A stretch of 64,000 nt of DNA from Multivorans sp965116445 (GTDB lineage: Bacteria; Acidobacteriota; Thermoanaerobaculia; Multivoradales; Multivoraceae): the NCBI GenBank assembly GCA_965116445.1, contig OZ220688.1, positions 1,612,001 to 1,676,000 on the forward strand, written 5' to 3'. Position numbers and translations under genes: made by a program. Below are positions 52,487-60,656 of the stretch, piece by piece; position 1 is the first letter of the stretch; every line of letters begins with the position of its first letter. Below the pieces are notes generated by a model that was given only the letters and a program-made list of their open reading frames with translations, made no database searches and was not told the origin of the DNA.

Positions 52487-53539
52487 ATGGACTTTGGACT
52501 GACGCAGCCGCAAGAGCTGCTCCAAGATTCGATCGCCCGCTTTCTCGCCCAGGACGTCGGCATCGAGCGCGTCCGTCGCGTGATGGACTCCGAGTCCGGG
52601 CAGGACGAGGCGATTCACGGCCAGCTCGGAGACCAGGGGATCACCGGCCTCCTGGTCGACATGGACCTCGGCGGCTCGGAACTCGGGATGCAGGAGGCCG
52701 CGATCGCTGCCCAGGAAATCGGTCGCGCCGCCGCGCCCGTGAACTTCCATTCGTCCTACGTCCTGGCGCCGCTGCTGATCGCCGGCGCCGACGGCGGCGA
52801 GCACCGGAACGGCCTGCTCGAAGGGATCGCCGAAGGCCGGACGCTGATCACGCCGATCCTCGACGCGCCGGTCGAGAACGGCCGCGTCGACGGAACCGTG
52901 CTCTACGTGCCGGACGCGGCATGGTCAGACGCCTTCCTGCTCGAATCCGGGGGCAGCCTTCACCTGCTCGAGGCGACCACCGCGGGGATCGACATCGAGC
53001 CCCTCCAGACCGTCGACGACACGCGCCGGGTTGCCGAAGTCACCTTCTCCGGCGTCGACCTGAACGCCGCGGAGAGCCTCGGCGGCAGCGCCGAGAGCTC
53101 CCGGCGCGCCGTTTACGGGGCCCAGATCGCCCTCGCCGCCGACGCCCTCGGCGCCGCCCAGAAGGGACTGCACATCGCGGTCGACTACGCCAAGGAGCGC
53201 AAGCAGTTCGAGCGCATCATCGGCTCCTTCCAGGCCGTCAAGCACATCTGCGCCGAGGTCCTCGCCGAAATCGAGCCCGTCCAGTCCCTGCTCTGGCACA
53301 CCGCCGACGCCTGGGACGAAGGGTCGGACGAAATCGACCACTTCGCCCCGCTGCTGAAGGCCCACGCCACCGACGTGGCAAGCCACGCCGTCACGATGAC
53401 CACCCAGGTCTTCGGCGGCATCGGCTTCACCCACGAGTGCGACATGCACATCTTCTACAAGCGCGCCGGCTACGACCGGCAGGTGCTGGGGAATCCGACG
53501 GCGTTGCGGGAGCAGGCAGCGGCTGTGATGTACGCCTGA
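52487..53539 (+). CDS. Acyl-CoA dehydrogenase (subunit 2 of a pair)
   Basis: A 350-residue partner of the upstream dehydrogenase. The N-terminus MDFGLTQPQELLQDSIARFLAQD and GDQGITGLLVDMDLGGSELGMQEAAIAAQEIGRAAAPVNFH are typical of the beta-type subunit. The C-terminal domain has AADALGAAQKGLHIAVDYAKERKQFERIIGSFQAVKHICAEVLAEIE and TTQVFGGIGFTHECDMHIFYKRAGYDRQVLG. The middle beta-domain lacks the usual Ser-Gly FAD loop, as often seen in one of the two chains. ATG 52487 has AAAGGAG six bases upstream. It is convergent with the Phd-like ORF at 53553. Confidence 0.92.
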   Translation: MDFGLTQPQELLQDSIARFLAQDVGIERVRRVMDSESGQDEAIHGQLGDQGITGLLVDMDLGGSELGMQEAAIAAQEIGRAAAPVNFHSSYVLAPLLIAGADGGEHRNGLLEGIAEGRTLITPILDAPVENGRVDGTVLYVPDAAWSDAFLLESGGSLHLLEATTAGIDIEPLQTVDDTRRVAEVTFSGVDLNAAESLGGSAESSRRAVYGAQIALAADALGAAQKGLHIAVDYAKERKQFERIIGSFQAVKHICAEVLAEIEPVQSLLWHTADAWDEGSDEIDHFAPLLKAHATDVASHAVTMTTQVFGGIGFTHECDMHIFYKRAGYDRQVLGNPTALREQAAAVMYA

Positions 53540-53552
53540 GGGACGGCGAGCC

Positions 53553-53687
53553 TCAGGTTCCCTCTATCGGAACAAGCTTCGCCACGGGCCGCCCGTGCTT
53601 CGTGATCACGACGCCCTCCGGACCAACGTGATCGAGGATCTCGAGGCACTGTTCCTTGAACTCCTCCGCAGCAAGCGTGCGGCTCAC
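53553..53687 (-). CDS. Solitary short Phd/YefM-type antitoxin-like ORF
   Basis: A 44-residue ORF starting GTG 53687, which overlaps the SGNH hydrolase stop as GTGA. The sequence SRTLAAEEFKEQCLEILDHV ending VITKHGRPVAKLVPI matches the N-terminal DNA-binding half of Phd/YefM antitoxins almost throughout. It stops at the point where the toxin-binding tail would begin, and no toxin gene follows; the next gene is the convergent acyl-CoA dehydrogenase. It could be a remnant, an orphan antitoxin or a small repressor. Confidence 0.65.
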   Translation of the reverse strand: MSRTLAAEEFKEQCLEILDHVGPEGVVITKHGRPVAKLVPIEGT

Positions 53688-54412
53688 TCGGCCGCCTCCT
53701 TGCCTGTCCCCAGTGCCTGCCGGATCACGGCAGCACTGTTCTCCGCCAGCTTCTTCGATGCACCCGGCGTGAAGTGGACATCGCTCGGCGCCCGGTGCGA
53801 AATCCGATTGGCCGCGATGAACGCGTTCATGTCGTCGACCTCGATGCCGTGGCGGTCGATGACCTCGCGAGCGGCCCGGTTGTAGCGCGGAAGATCCGCT
53901 GGAAACCGCCCCGACGCGCCTTCGGGGACCGGGGTCGTGGGCCGCCAGATCAGCTTCGCCCCGGTCTGTTTCAGGCGCTTCACGAGCCGGTCAAGGTTCG
54001 CCCCGTAGTCCTCGAGCGAGGTGACCTGGGTACCTTCCGGCGGCAGGGCCCTTTCGCCCTCGGCATCGACGTACTTCAGGTCGTGCAGGCCCCAGTTGAA
54101 GTGGATCAGGTCCCACTTGCCGTCGCCGAGCCATTCTTCGATCCTCTCCAGGCCAAGCCAGGTGTGCTGGCAGTTCTCGGGTGGGCGGTGGACGTTGGCG
54201 ACCCCGGCAAGCGCCTCTCGGAGCGGCAAGGTGTAGCCGATCGAGATCGAGTCACCGATGATCAACACCCTCGGCAGGTTCGGATCGTCGGCGATCGACA
54301 CAAACGCGGGCCGCGGCGGCTGCTGGGCCGGTGCGAGCGCTGCCGCCGCGAGCAGCATCGCCGCCGGCGCAGGAAACGACGCGAGGCGAAACCTCACGGA
54401 CGGAACGGGCAC
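53684..54412 (-). CDS. SGNH/GDSL hydrolase, secreted
   Basis: A 242-residue exported esterase-type hydrolase. Signal peptide FPAPAAMLLAAAALAPAQ, block I IIGDSISIGYTLPL with the nucleophile Ser, block III-type NWGLHDLKYVD, and the C-terminal catalytic pair DVHFTPGASKK. It probably removes acyl groups from sugars or lipids in the periplasm. The GTG start lies seven bases after the stop of the serine hydrolase upstream, and its own stop overlaps the Phd-like ORF. It is the fourth gene of a minus-strand hydrolase run. Confidence 0.88.
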   Translation of the reverse strand: MPVPSVRFRLASFPAPAAMLLAAAALAPAQQPPRPAFVSIADDPNLPRVLIIGDSISIGYTLPLREALAGVANVHRPPENCQHTWLGLERIEEWLGDGKWDLIHFNWGLHDLKYVDAEGERALPPEGTQVTSLEDYGANLDRLVKRLKQTGAKLIWRPTTPVPEGASGRFPADLPRYNRAAREVIDRHGIEVDDMNAFIAANRISHRAPSDVHFTPGASKKLAENSAAVIRQALGTGKEAAE

Positions 54413-54419
54413 CCCGCCG

Positions 54420-55772
54420 CTACTCCACGATCGCCTGGTAGGTGAGCACCTCCATCGTGGGGCGCAGCGGGTAGGTGCCCGTGGGAAGCAACTGGGTCAG
54501 CACCATGCCAACGAGGTTCTCCTCGGGATCGACGAAGAAGTCGGTCGAGGCGGCGCCGCCCCAGCCGTAGGTGCCGGGCGAGGCCGGCAGCCCGGTGAGC
54601 CCCGTGTCGGTGACCGAGTAGCCGCCCAGGCCGTAGCCCATGCCCTCACTCATCCCCATGTCGAGGTTGAGGCTGGACATGGGCGACGGTCCGTAGGACG
54701 ATCCAAGGTGGTTGTCCATCATCAGGGCCACCGTCCGCGGCCCAAGTACCCGCGCACCGTCCAGCTCGCCGCCGTTCGCCAGCATCTGGGCGAAGCGCAG
54801 GTAGTCGCCGGCGGTCGCGACGAGGCCGGAACCGCCCATCTCGACCTTGGGAGGCTTGCGGTAGTGGCTGGTCTCCGGATCGTCCACGACCGTGACACCA
54901 CCCTCCGGCGTCGGCGCGTAGTTCACCGCGAAGCGGTCGAGCTTCTCGTCGGGGACGTAGAAGTCCGTGTCGACCATGCCCAGCGGGTCGAAGATGTGCT
55001 CCTGCAGGAACTCGCCGAAGGTCTGCCCCGAAACGACCTCGACCACCCGGCCCGCGACTTCGAGGCCGACGCTGTAGTTCCAGGCGGTGCCGGGATGCGC
55101 GAGCAGAGGTTGCTTCGCCAGCTCCCGGACGTAGTGCGCAAGGTCGTCGTGGGGGACCGCGTCGGCCGAGCCTTCCAGGCCGTTCGCCGCGTAGGAGGCG
55201 GCGACCGGGCTGGGGATGAAGGTGTAGGTCAGCCCGGAGGTGTGGGTCATCAGGTCCCGGAGGATGATGGGTCGCCGCGGCGCCTCCGTCACGATGTCGT
55301 CGCCGTCGCCGGAGACGTAGACCTGCGTATCCGCGAACTCGGGAAGAATCGCGGACAACGGCGTGGACAGCAGGAAGTGGCCCTCCTCCCAGAGGATCAT
55401 CAGCGCCGCGGAGGCGATCGGCTTGGTCATCGAGTACATGCGGAAGAGGGTGTCCTCGGTCATCGGCTCGCCGGCCTCGACGTCCTGGTTGCCGCTGGCC
55501 TCGAAGTGAACGACCTGGCCGTCTCGCGCGACGACGGTGACCACGCCGGAGAGCTTGCCCTCCGTCACGTAGCTCTCGAACGCCGGCCGGATGCGGTCGA
55601 GCCGCTCGCTCGACATGCCGACGCTCTCCGGTGTCACGCGCGGGAGGCCGGCGAAGGGTTCCGTGGCGCTCGTGCCGGCCGCGTCCTGGGCGGCACAGGA
55701 GGCGAGCAGGAGGACGACAACCGTGGCGACGAAGATAACGTGGGCTACGGCGGCAAGCGGGCGCTGACGCAT
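54420..55772 (-). CDS. Serine hydrolase, class C beta-lactamase fold, lipoprotein
   Basis: A 450-residue exported serine hydrolase. Lipoprotein signal FVATVVVLLLASCAAQ; SxxK motif in MYSMTKPIASAAL; Tyr motif in WNYSVGLEVAG; the KTG-equivalent loop reads GWGGAASTDFFVD. The protein resembles penicillin-binding esterases of the EstB type rather than true beta-lactamases. ATG 55772 is chosen, with GGGAGAG upstream. It lies between the sialidase-like gene and the SGNH hydrolase on the same strand. Confidence 0.9.
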   Translation of the reverse strand: MRQRPLAAVAHVIFVATVVVLLLASCAAQDAAGTSATEPFAGLPRVTPESVGMSSERLDRIRPAFESYVTEGKLSGVVTVVARDGQVVHFEASGNQDVEAGEPMTEDTLFRMYSMTKPIASAALMILWEEGHFLLSTPLSAILPEFADTQVYVSGDGDDIVTEAPRRPIILRDLMTHTSGLTYTFIPSPVAASYAANGLEGSADAVPHDDLAHYVRELAKQPLLAHPGTAWNYSVGLEVAGRVVEVVSGQTFGEFLQEHIFDPLGMVDTDFYVPDEKLDRFAVNYAPTPEGGVTVVDDPETSHYRKPPKVEMGGSGLVATAGDYLRFAQMLANGGELDGARVLGPRTVALMMDNHLGSSYGPSPMSSLNLDMGMSEGMGYGLGGYSVTDTGLTGLPASPGTYGWGGAASTDFFVDPEENLVGMVLTQLLPTGTYPLRPTMEVLTYQAIVE

Positions 55773-55843
55773 GGAGACTCTCCCGGTTCGTGGCAGGAGG
55801 CGCAAAGGTATCAGCGGCTCGACCTGTTGCACTCCGTTCGCCT

Positions 55844-57157
55844 TCAGGCGTCCCCGAGCAGCCAGGCTTCGTCGAAGCTCGTGTGCTTGATGCTCTTGCC
55901 CTGGCCGCCGTCATCCAGCGCGCCGGCAACGTGGTAGCTGTAAGTCACGTGGATGCGGCCGTCGCGGGACTGGATCACGGACGGGTAGTGGTAGCGGCCG
56001 ACGCCCTTCTCTTCGCGCTCGATGTAGCGCCCGTGACTGAAGGTCCTGCCCTCGTCCTCGGAGACCGACACCGCGAGCCGGTAGCGGCCGTCGGGGATGT
56101 CGTTGTGGACCGCAATCCAGCGGCCGCTCGCGAGTTTCAGGACTTCCAGTCCGGCGCCGGTCTCGACCAGGTCGGGATGGTCGCGGGCGATGGACCAGGT
56201 CGCCCCCAGGTCGTTCGATTCGGCGACGTGGGCGCGCTTCGGAGGCGGTCCGTTATCGCGCATGAAGGCGACGAGGGTGCCGTCGTCGCGGAGCGCGAAC
56301 GTGGGCTGGATGCTGCCCCCGCCAATGATCGGCTCGGCAAACGTCCAGGTGTGGCCGCCATCGTCGCTGTACGTCGCGGCAGCGAAGCTGAAGCCGTCCG
56401 AGTAGAGCCCCAGGAGCAGGCGCTGGCCGCCATCAGGCAGGGGGAGGACGACCGGATGGGCGCGGGTGAACCAACCGAGGCGCCGGGTCAGCTTATCCGC
56501 GGCCTGCTCCAGGTTGCGGGCGGCCCACGCCCGGGACGACTCCGGGGCGGCCGGATCCGACGCGCCGGCAAAGCCAAGGCTGCGAAAGTACTCGTCCGTC
56601 TTGCCGGCCACCAGATCGGGAAAGCCGTCGCCGGGCTTCATGTGGAGCACGTCCTGCCACTGCCAGACCGGCGGTCCCGGCCCCTCGAAGTCGGTCGACA
56701 CCTTGACCTTCATCAAGGCGCTCTCCCACAGATTCGCCTGGATGGTGGGCCAGAACAGCCACAGCCGGTGACCGCCGGCCGCCACCGGCTCGAGCAGCAG
56801 GGTGCTGTTCGTGTCCGGGAAGCCCGGCGTGTCCGCGAGCAGGAACGGCTCGCTCCAGGTTGCTGCGCCGGCACGCATCCGGGCGCCCAGGATGCGCACG
56901 TCGTCAGCCGTCCGCTCGCCCGAACCGTGGAACCAGGCCACGAGCAGATCGCCATTCGGCAGCTCGACGAGAGAGGACCCGTGGTTGTGCCAGTGCTCCA
57001 GCGGGAAGATCAGCTCCCCCACCGGACCCTGTGCATCCGATTCCTGCTGGGCGGTTGCGGGCAGGGTGGCAAGAGCGGCGAGCGCCGCAAGGACCAGGGT
57101 CAGCCGAACTCCTGCGGTGGCTCCTCGAAGGGCGCTAGTCGGCGGCCAGGGAGACAC
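55844..57157 (-). CDS. Sialidase-like BNR-repeat protein, secreted
   Basis: A 437-residue exported six-bladed propeller of the sialidase superfamily. Signal peptide LTLVLAALAALATLPATAQ; Asp-box repeats YSDDGGHTWTF, SNDLGATWS and SEDEGRTFS; and an N-terminal HWHNHGSSLVELPNGDLLVAWFHGSGE typical of the family of unknown-specificity exo-glycosidases. The start GTG 57157 overlaps the end of the upstream PQQ propeller gene by 23 bases, so the genes are co-transcribed. The catalytic Arg triad cannot be assigned with certainty by eye. Confidence 0.85.
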   Translation of the reverse strand: MSPWPPTSALRGATAGVRLTLVLAALAALATLPATAQQESDAQGPVGELIFPLEHWHNHGSSLVELPNGDLLVAWFHGSGERTADDVRILGARMRAGAATWSEPFLLADTPGFPDTNSTLLLEPVAAGGHRLWLFWPTIQANLWESALMKVKVSTDFEGPGPPVWQWQDVLHMKPGDGFPDLVAGKTDEYFRSLGFAGASDPAAPESSRAWAARNLEQAADKLTRRLGWFTRAHPVVLPLPDGGQRLLLGLYSDGFSFAAATYSDDGGHTWTFAEPIIGGGSIQPTFALRDDGTLVAFMRDNGPPPKRAHVAESNDLGATWSIARDHPDLVETGAGLEVLKLASGRWIAVHNDIPDGRYRLAVSVSEDEGRTFSHGRYIEREEKGVGRYHYPSVIQSRDGRIHVTYSYHVAGALDDGGQGKSIKHTSFDEAWLLGDA

Positions 57158-58481
57158 GAATGATCTCCTCGTCGTTCCTCGCGATGATGTGGCGGTTGGC
57201 GTAGGCCGGGTGTGTCCAGTTCACCATCGCGTCGTAGAACCTCCGCGGGCCGAAGCCGGACCGCGTCGTCGGTGCAATCAGCCTGGCGCGATCGATCTCC
57301 TCGTAGCCGTCCCGCGAGAAGCGGGCGATGATCAGATCGCCTAGATCGTTGTTCACGAACCAGCGGTCGCCGTGCTTGACCATGAAGGCGGCGCCCCAGC
57401 GGCCCTGGCGGGCCATCTTGTCGCTTTCCCAGAGCCGCGAGCCGTCGGCGGCGTCAAGACCGCGCAACTGGCCGTAGCTGCAAACCCCGTAAATCGTGTC
57501 GCCCTCGAGGATCGGCGTCGTGATCAGGGCGTGCAGGCCCTGCGTCTCCTCCGGCATCTCGCTGCGACTCTGGCCGCGCCACAGCTCCTTGACCTCCGGC
57601 TTGTCCTCAGCGAGTTCCAGCAGCAGGGAACCGCGGTAGAACTGGCTGAACAGCAGCCGGTTACCGTCGATCACGGGGGTCGTCACCGTCATACCCGACG
57701 CGACTTCCCAAGGCACCGACCAGTAGACCTCGCCAGTCGCCGGGTCGAGTGAGTTGACCGCCTTCGGTTCCCAGATGATGAGCTGCTCCACGCCGCCGGC
57801 GTCGAAGATCATCGGCTGGCCATAGCCCATCTCCCAGTCCGAGGACAGGGACCGCCAAACCTCTTCGCCCGTGTGCTTGTTGAAGGCCATCACCTTGCCG
57901 TCCGGCTCGGCCCCCACGATCTGGATCAGCAGGTCGCCGTGCACGAGCGGTGAAGTGGCGAACCCCCAGATCGTGATGCTGGCGTTGCCCTGCTCCACCG
58001 AGTCGTAGCTCCAGATCACCTCGCCGGTCTCGGCTTCAAGCGCCATCAGATGGCCGACGGCCCCCATCACGTACAGCGTGCCGCCGTCAACCGCCGGCGT
58101 CGAGCGGGGACCGATCGCATAGCTCTGCTGCAGCGCCGAGTAGTTCACGTCCCACTCGTGGCTCCAGAGCTCCTCGCCGGTCTCCTCGTCGAGCGCTAGG
58201 ATGCGTTCCTTGCCCGTGATGGCGCGAGTGCCTTCCACGCGCCGCCAGTCGGTCACGAACACGCGACCGTCGGCGACCACCGGCCCCGAGTAGCCGCCGT
58301 GAATCGGCACCCGCCAGACAGCCTCGAGGCCGTCCTCGGGAAACTGCTCCACGATGCCGTCCTCCTGCCACACGCCGGAACGGTCGACGCCCCTCCACTG
58401 CGGCCAGTCGTCGGCCAACACCGGCACGGTCAACGTCAACCCCAGCACGATGCCAAGGGTGCGAATCGCTAAGGCTTGCAC
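57135..58481 (-). CDS. Secreted PQQ-type beta-propeller protein
   Basis: A 448-residue exported propeller: signal IRTLGIVLGLTLTVPVLADDWPQWRG, blades such as ILALDEETGEELWSHEWDV, LMALEAETGEVIWSYDS and MAFNKHTGEEVWRSLSSDW. No dehydrogenase active site is visible. GTG 58481 has GGAGG eight bases upstream. It shares the WxxWRG start with the propeller at 11000 but lacks that protein's lectin-like domain. First gene of the run 58481 to 53553. Confidence 0.87.
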   Translation of the reverse strand: MQALAIRTLGIVLGLTLTVPVLADDWPQWRGVDRSGVWQEDGIVEQFPEDGLEAVWRVPIHGGYSGPVVADGRVFVTDWRRVEGTRAITGKERILALDEETGEELWSHEWDVNYSALQQSYAIGPRSTPAVDGGTLYVMGAVGHLMALEAETGEVIWSYDSVEQGNASITIWGFATSPLVHGDLLIQIVGAEPDGKVMAFNKHTGEEVWRSLSSDWEMGYGQPMIFDAGGVEQLIIWEPKAVNSLDPATGEVYWSVPWEVASGMTVTTPVIDGNRLLFSQFYRGSLLLELAEDKPEVKELWRGQSRSEMPEETQGLHALITTPILEGDTIYGVCSYGQLRGLDAADGSRLWESDKMARQGRWGAAFMVKHGDRWFVNNDLGDLIIARFSRDGYEEIDRARLIAPTTRSGFGPRRFYDAMVNWTHPAYANRHIIARNDEEIIRVSLAAD

Positions 58482-58581
58482 GGAAGGGACCTCCTCCTGC
58501 TTGCGACGGAGCCTGCTTGCTCGTCGGCGCGTGTTGTGGGATGGAGGCGTAACTTACCAGCAGCCCTGGTGGCCTACATCC

Positions 58582-58624
58582 CTGCAAGAAAAAGAAGCCG
58601 GCCGCGCAGCGATGCGCGGCCGGC
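58582..58624 (-). terminator. Intrinsic terminator of glnA
   Basis: On the minus strand a perfect 11-bp stem (GCCGGCCGCGC and its complement, positions 58597-58624, 6-base loop) is followed by TTCTTTTTCTTG. It lies about 95 bases past the glnA stop and before the propeller gene. Confidence 0.85.
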
Positions 58625-58717
58625 CAGTGTCGCGAGTCTTCTGACCCGCGATTCCGGAATCCACCGAGCGCCGCCAACGGCGCCGCCTTCCGGGTCAGAT
58701 TCAGAAGTACGGCCCGA

Positions 58718-60139
58718 CTAGATGTCGTAGTACAGCGCGAACTCGTGCGGATGCGGCCGCAGCGCCACCTCCTGGCACTCGCTCTCCCGCTTGTACGCGA
58801 TGTGGTTCTCGATCACGTCCTCGTCGAACACGCCGCCCGCTGTGAGGAAGTCGTGGTCGTCCTCGAGGGCGTCGAGCGCCTCGTCCAGCGTCGCCGGCGT
58901 GGTCGGAACCCCTTGGCTCTCCTCCGGCGACAGGTCGTAGATGTCGACGTCGAGCGAGCTGCCCGGATCGATCTCGTTCTGGATGCCGTCGAGGGCCGCC
59001 ATCAGGAGCGCCGCGAAGGCGAGATACGGGTTGCAGCTCGGATCGGGGCAACGGAACTCGACCCGCTTCGCCTTCGGCGACGGCGAGTACATCGGGATCC
59101 GCACCGCGGCGCTCCGATTGCGCTGCGAGTACACCAGGTTGACCGGCGCCTCGAAGCCCGGCACCAGCCGCTTGTAGCTGTTCGTCGTCGGGTTGGTGAA
59201 GGCGAGCAGCGCCGGCGCGTGCTTGAGCAGACCGCCGATCGCGTGCATTGCCATGTCGGACAGTCCGGCATAGCCGTCGCCCGCGAACAGGGGCACTCCG
59301 TCCTTCCAGAGCGAAAGGTGGGTGTGCATGCCGCTGCCGTTGTCCTCGAACAGGGGCTTCGGCATGAAGGTGACCGTCTTGCCGTGCTTGGCGGCGGTGT
59401 TCTTGATGATGTACTTGTAGAGCATCATCGCGTCCGCCATCTCGACCAGCGGCGCGAACCGGAGGTCGATCTCCGCCTGACCGCCGGTGCCGACTTCGTG
59501 GTGCTGGCACTCGGGGTTGAGACCGAGATCCTCCATCATCAGGATCATCTCGCTGCGCATGTCCTGGTGCTTGTCGGTCGGCGGTACCGGGAAGTAGCCC
59601 TCCTTGTAGCGCGGCTTGTAGCCCAGGTTCGGCCCTTCGTCGGCGCCGCTGTTCCAGCGGCCCTCGATCGAGTCGACCTCGTAGAACCCGAAGTTCGGCC
59701 CACCGTCGAAGCGCACGTCGTCGAAGATGAAGAACTCCGCCTCGGGGCCAAAGTAGGCAGTGTCGGCGAGACCCGTCGACTGCACGTAGGCTTCCGCGGC
59801 CCTGGCGACGCCGCGCGGGTCGCGGCCATAGCTCTCACGCGTGATCGGGTCGACGATGTTGCACGTCATGACCAGCGTCTTGTGCTCGAAGTACGGGTCG
59901 ATGAAGGCTGTGCCGGGCTCGGGCACGACCAGCATGTCCGATTCGTTGATCACCTGCCAGCCGCGGATGCTCGAGCCATCGAACCCGAGCCCATCCTCGA
60001 ACGTGCTCTCGTCGACCTCGCTGGCCGGTACCGAGAAGTGCTGCCAAAGACCGGGGAAGTCCGTGAACCTGAAATCGACGATCTGGACGCCTTCGTCCTG
60101 GATCCGTCCGATGATCGACTGGGGGCTAGCCTCTGCCAT
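58718..60139 (-). CDS. glnA: Glutamine synthetase, type I
   Basis: Forms glutamine from glutamate, ammonia and ATP. It is a cytoplasmic dodecamer of 473 residues, the normal length. Recognisable parts are the N-terminal IVDFRFTDFPGLWQHFSVPASE, the substrate and metal segment GLGFDGSSIRGWQ, YFGPEAEFFIFDDVRF, GTGGQAEIDLRFAP, the ATP-binding KHGKTVTFMPKPLFEDNGSGMHTHLSLWKDG, and the adenylylation loop DIYDLSPEES with its tyrosine, so AMP-type control is possible. The ATG is preceded by AGGAGG. A 14-bp palindrome lies about 90 bases upstream, and a strong terminator lies downstream. Confidence 0.97.
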   Translation of the reverse strand: MAEASPQSIIGRIQDEGVQIVDFRFTDFPGLWQHFSVPASEVDESTFEDGLGFDGSSIRGWQVINESDMLVVPEPGTAFIDPYFEHKTLVMTCNIVDPITRESYGRDPRGVARAAEAYVQSTGLADTAYFGPEAEFFIFDDVRFDGGPNFGFYEVDSIEGRWNSGADEGPNLGYKPRYKEGYFPVPPTDKHQDMRSEMILMMEDLGLNPECQHHEVGTGGQAEIDLRFAPLVEMADAMMLYKYIIKNTAAKHGKTVTFMPKPLFEDNGSGMHTHLSLWKDGVPLFAGDGYAGLSDMAMHAIGGLLKHAPALLAFTNPTTNSYKRLVPGFEAPVNLVYSQRNRSAAVRIPMYSPSPKAKRVEFRCPDPSCNPYLAFAALLMAALDGIQNEIDPGSSLDVDIYDLSPEESQGVPTTPATLDEALDALEDDHDFLTAGGVFDEDVIENHIAYKRESECQEVALRPHPHEFALYYDI

Positions 60140-60227
60140 GAAGTCCTCCTTTGCTGTTCCTTACCGCGGTGAAGCCGCGCTGAACCTATGTGGTCGAGCC
60201 GCCGACCCGACCGCCTTTCTGCATGCA

Positions 60228-60241
60228 CGAAAGCGCTTTCG
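60228..60241. promoter_or_regulatory. LacI-type palindromic operator candidate upstream of glnA
   Basis: CGAAAGCGCTTTCG is a perfect 14-bp palindrome with the central CG typical of LacI/GalR-family operators, 88 bases upstream of the glnA ATG. Confidence 0.5.
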
Positions 60242-60656
60242 CCGCGTGTCTATCAGCGAGTCCATCAACTGGCAACCCACGACGCCGGCACCGTGGTTCT
60301 TCCGCTAGCAACCTGCGTGCCCACGAGCGTTTCGGCCTGATTTCCTTGAGGGTGGTACAGCCCGACTTGCCCTGCCGAAAGGGCGAACGGGAAACCCCGC
60401 TCCCCGATCGTCCCCTCCCACACGGCTGTCGTACGGCAGCAAGACGAACAACTCTGTCGCAACCAGGCCCCGGGATCCGACGTTTCTGTAGGAAGGAGGA
60501 CCGGCCTGGCGGCCCGCACGTACTTCTGGCCGCCTTCGGCGGCAGCCGGCCAGAACCCGGGTAGCGCGGGACCGCGCCACCCGCGAACCAGTCCGTGCGC
60601 CCGTGCGCGGGCGCGCGGATGGCAGGCCGGCGCACCCAGTACGCGGCTCTGCCTCC
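60242..60656. other. Intergenic region without recognised gene
   Basis: Between the YbeY-Era stop and the glnA promoter region lie about 415 bases. I see no convincing gene. Short stems occur (GCCCTGCCGAAAGGGC and CGGGAAACCCCG) in the part 60350-60450, and the right part (60525-60641) is a palindromic repeat copy. A plus-strand frame 60190-60564 is Pro/Arg-rich and looks non-coding. Confidence 0.5.
60525..60641 (+). repeat. Palindromic interspersed repeat, copy F (compound)
   Basis: Contains GGCCGCCTTCGGCGGCAGCC as in copy A, a spacer with further stems, and the terminus GGCCGGCGCACCCAGT. It lies between the divergent-looking gap of glnA and the YbeY-Era stop. Confidence 0.65.

Noticed and set aside
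58745..60172. 475-residue plus-strand frame antisense to glnA
   Set aside because: It mirrors glnA codon for codon. The minus-strand product is unmistakably glutamine synthetase.
60190..60564. Possible small gene upstream of glnA
   Set aside because: Composition is Arg/Pro/Ser-rich, it crosses a palindromic repeat and the operator palindrome, and no family is recognisable.
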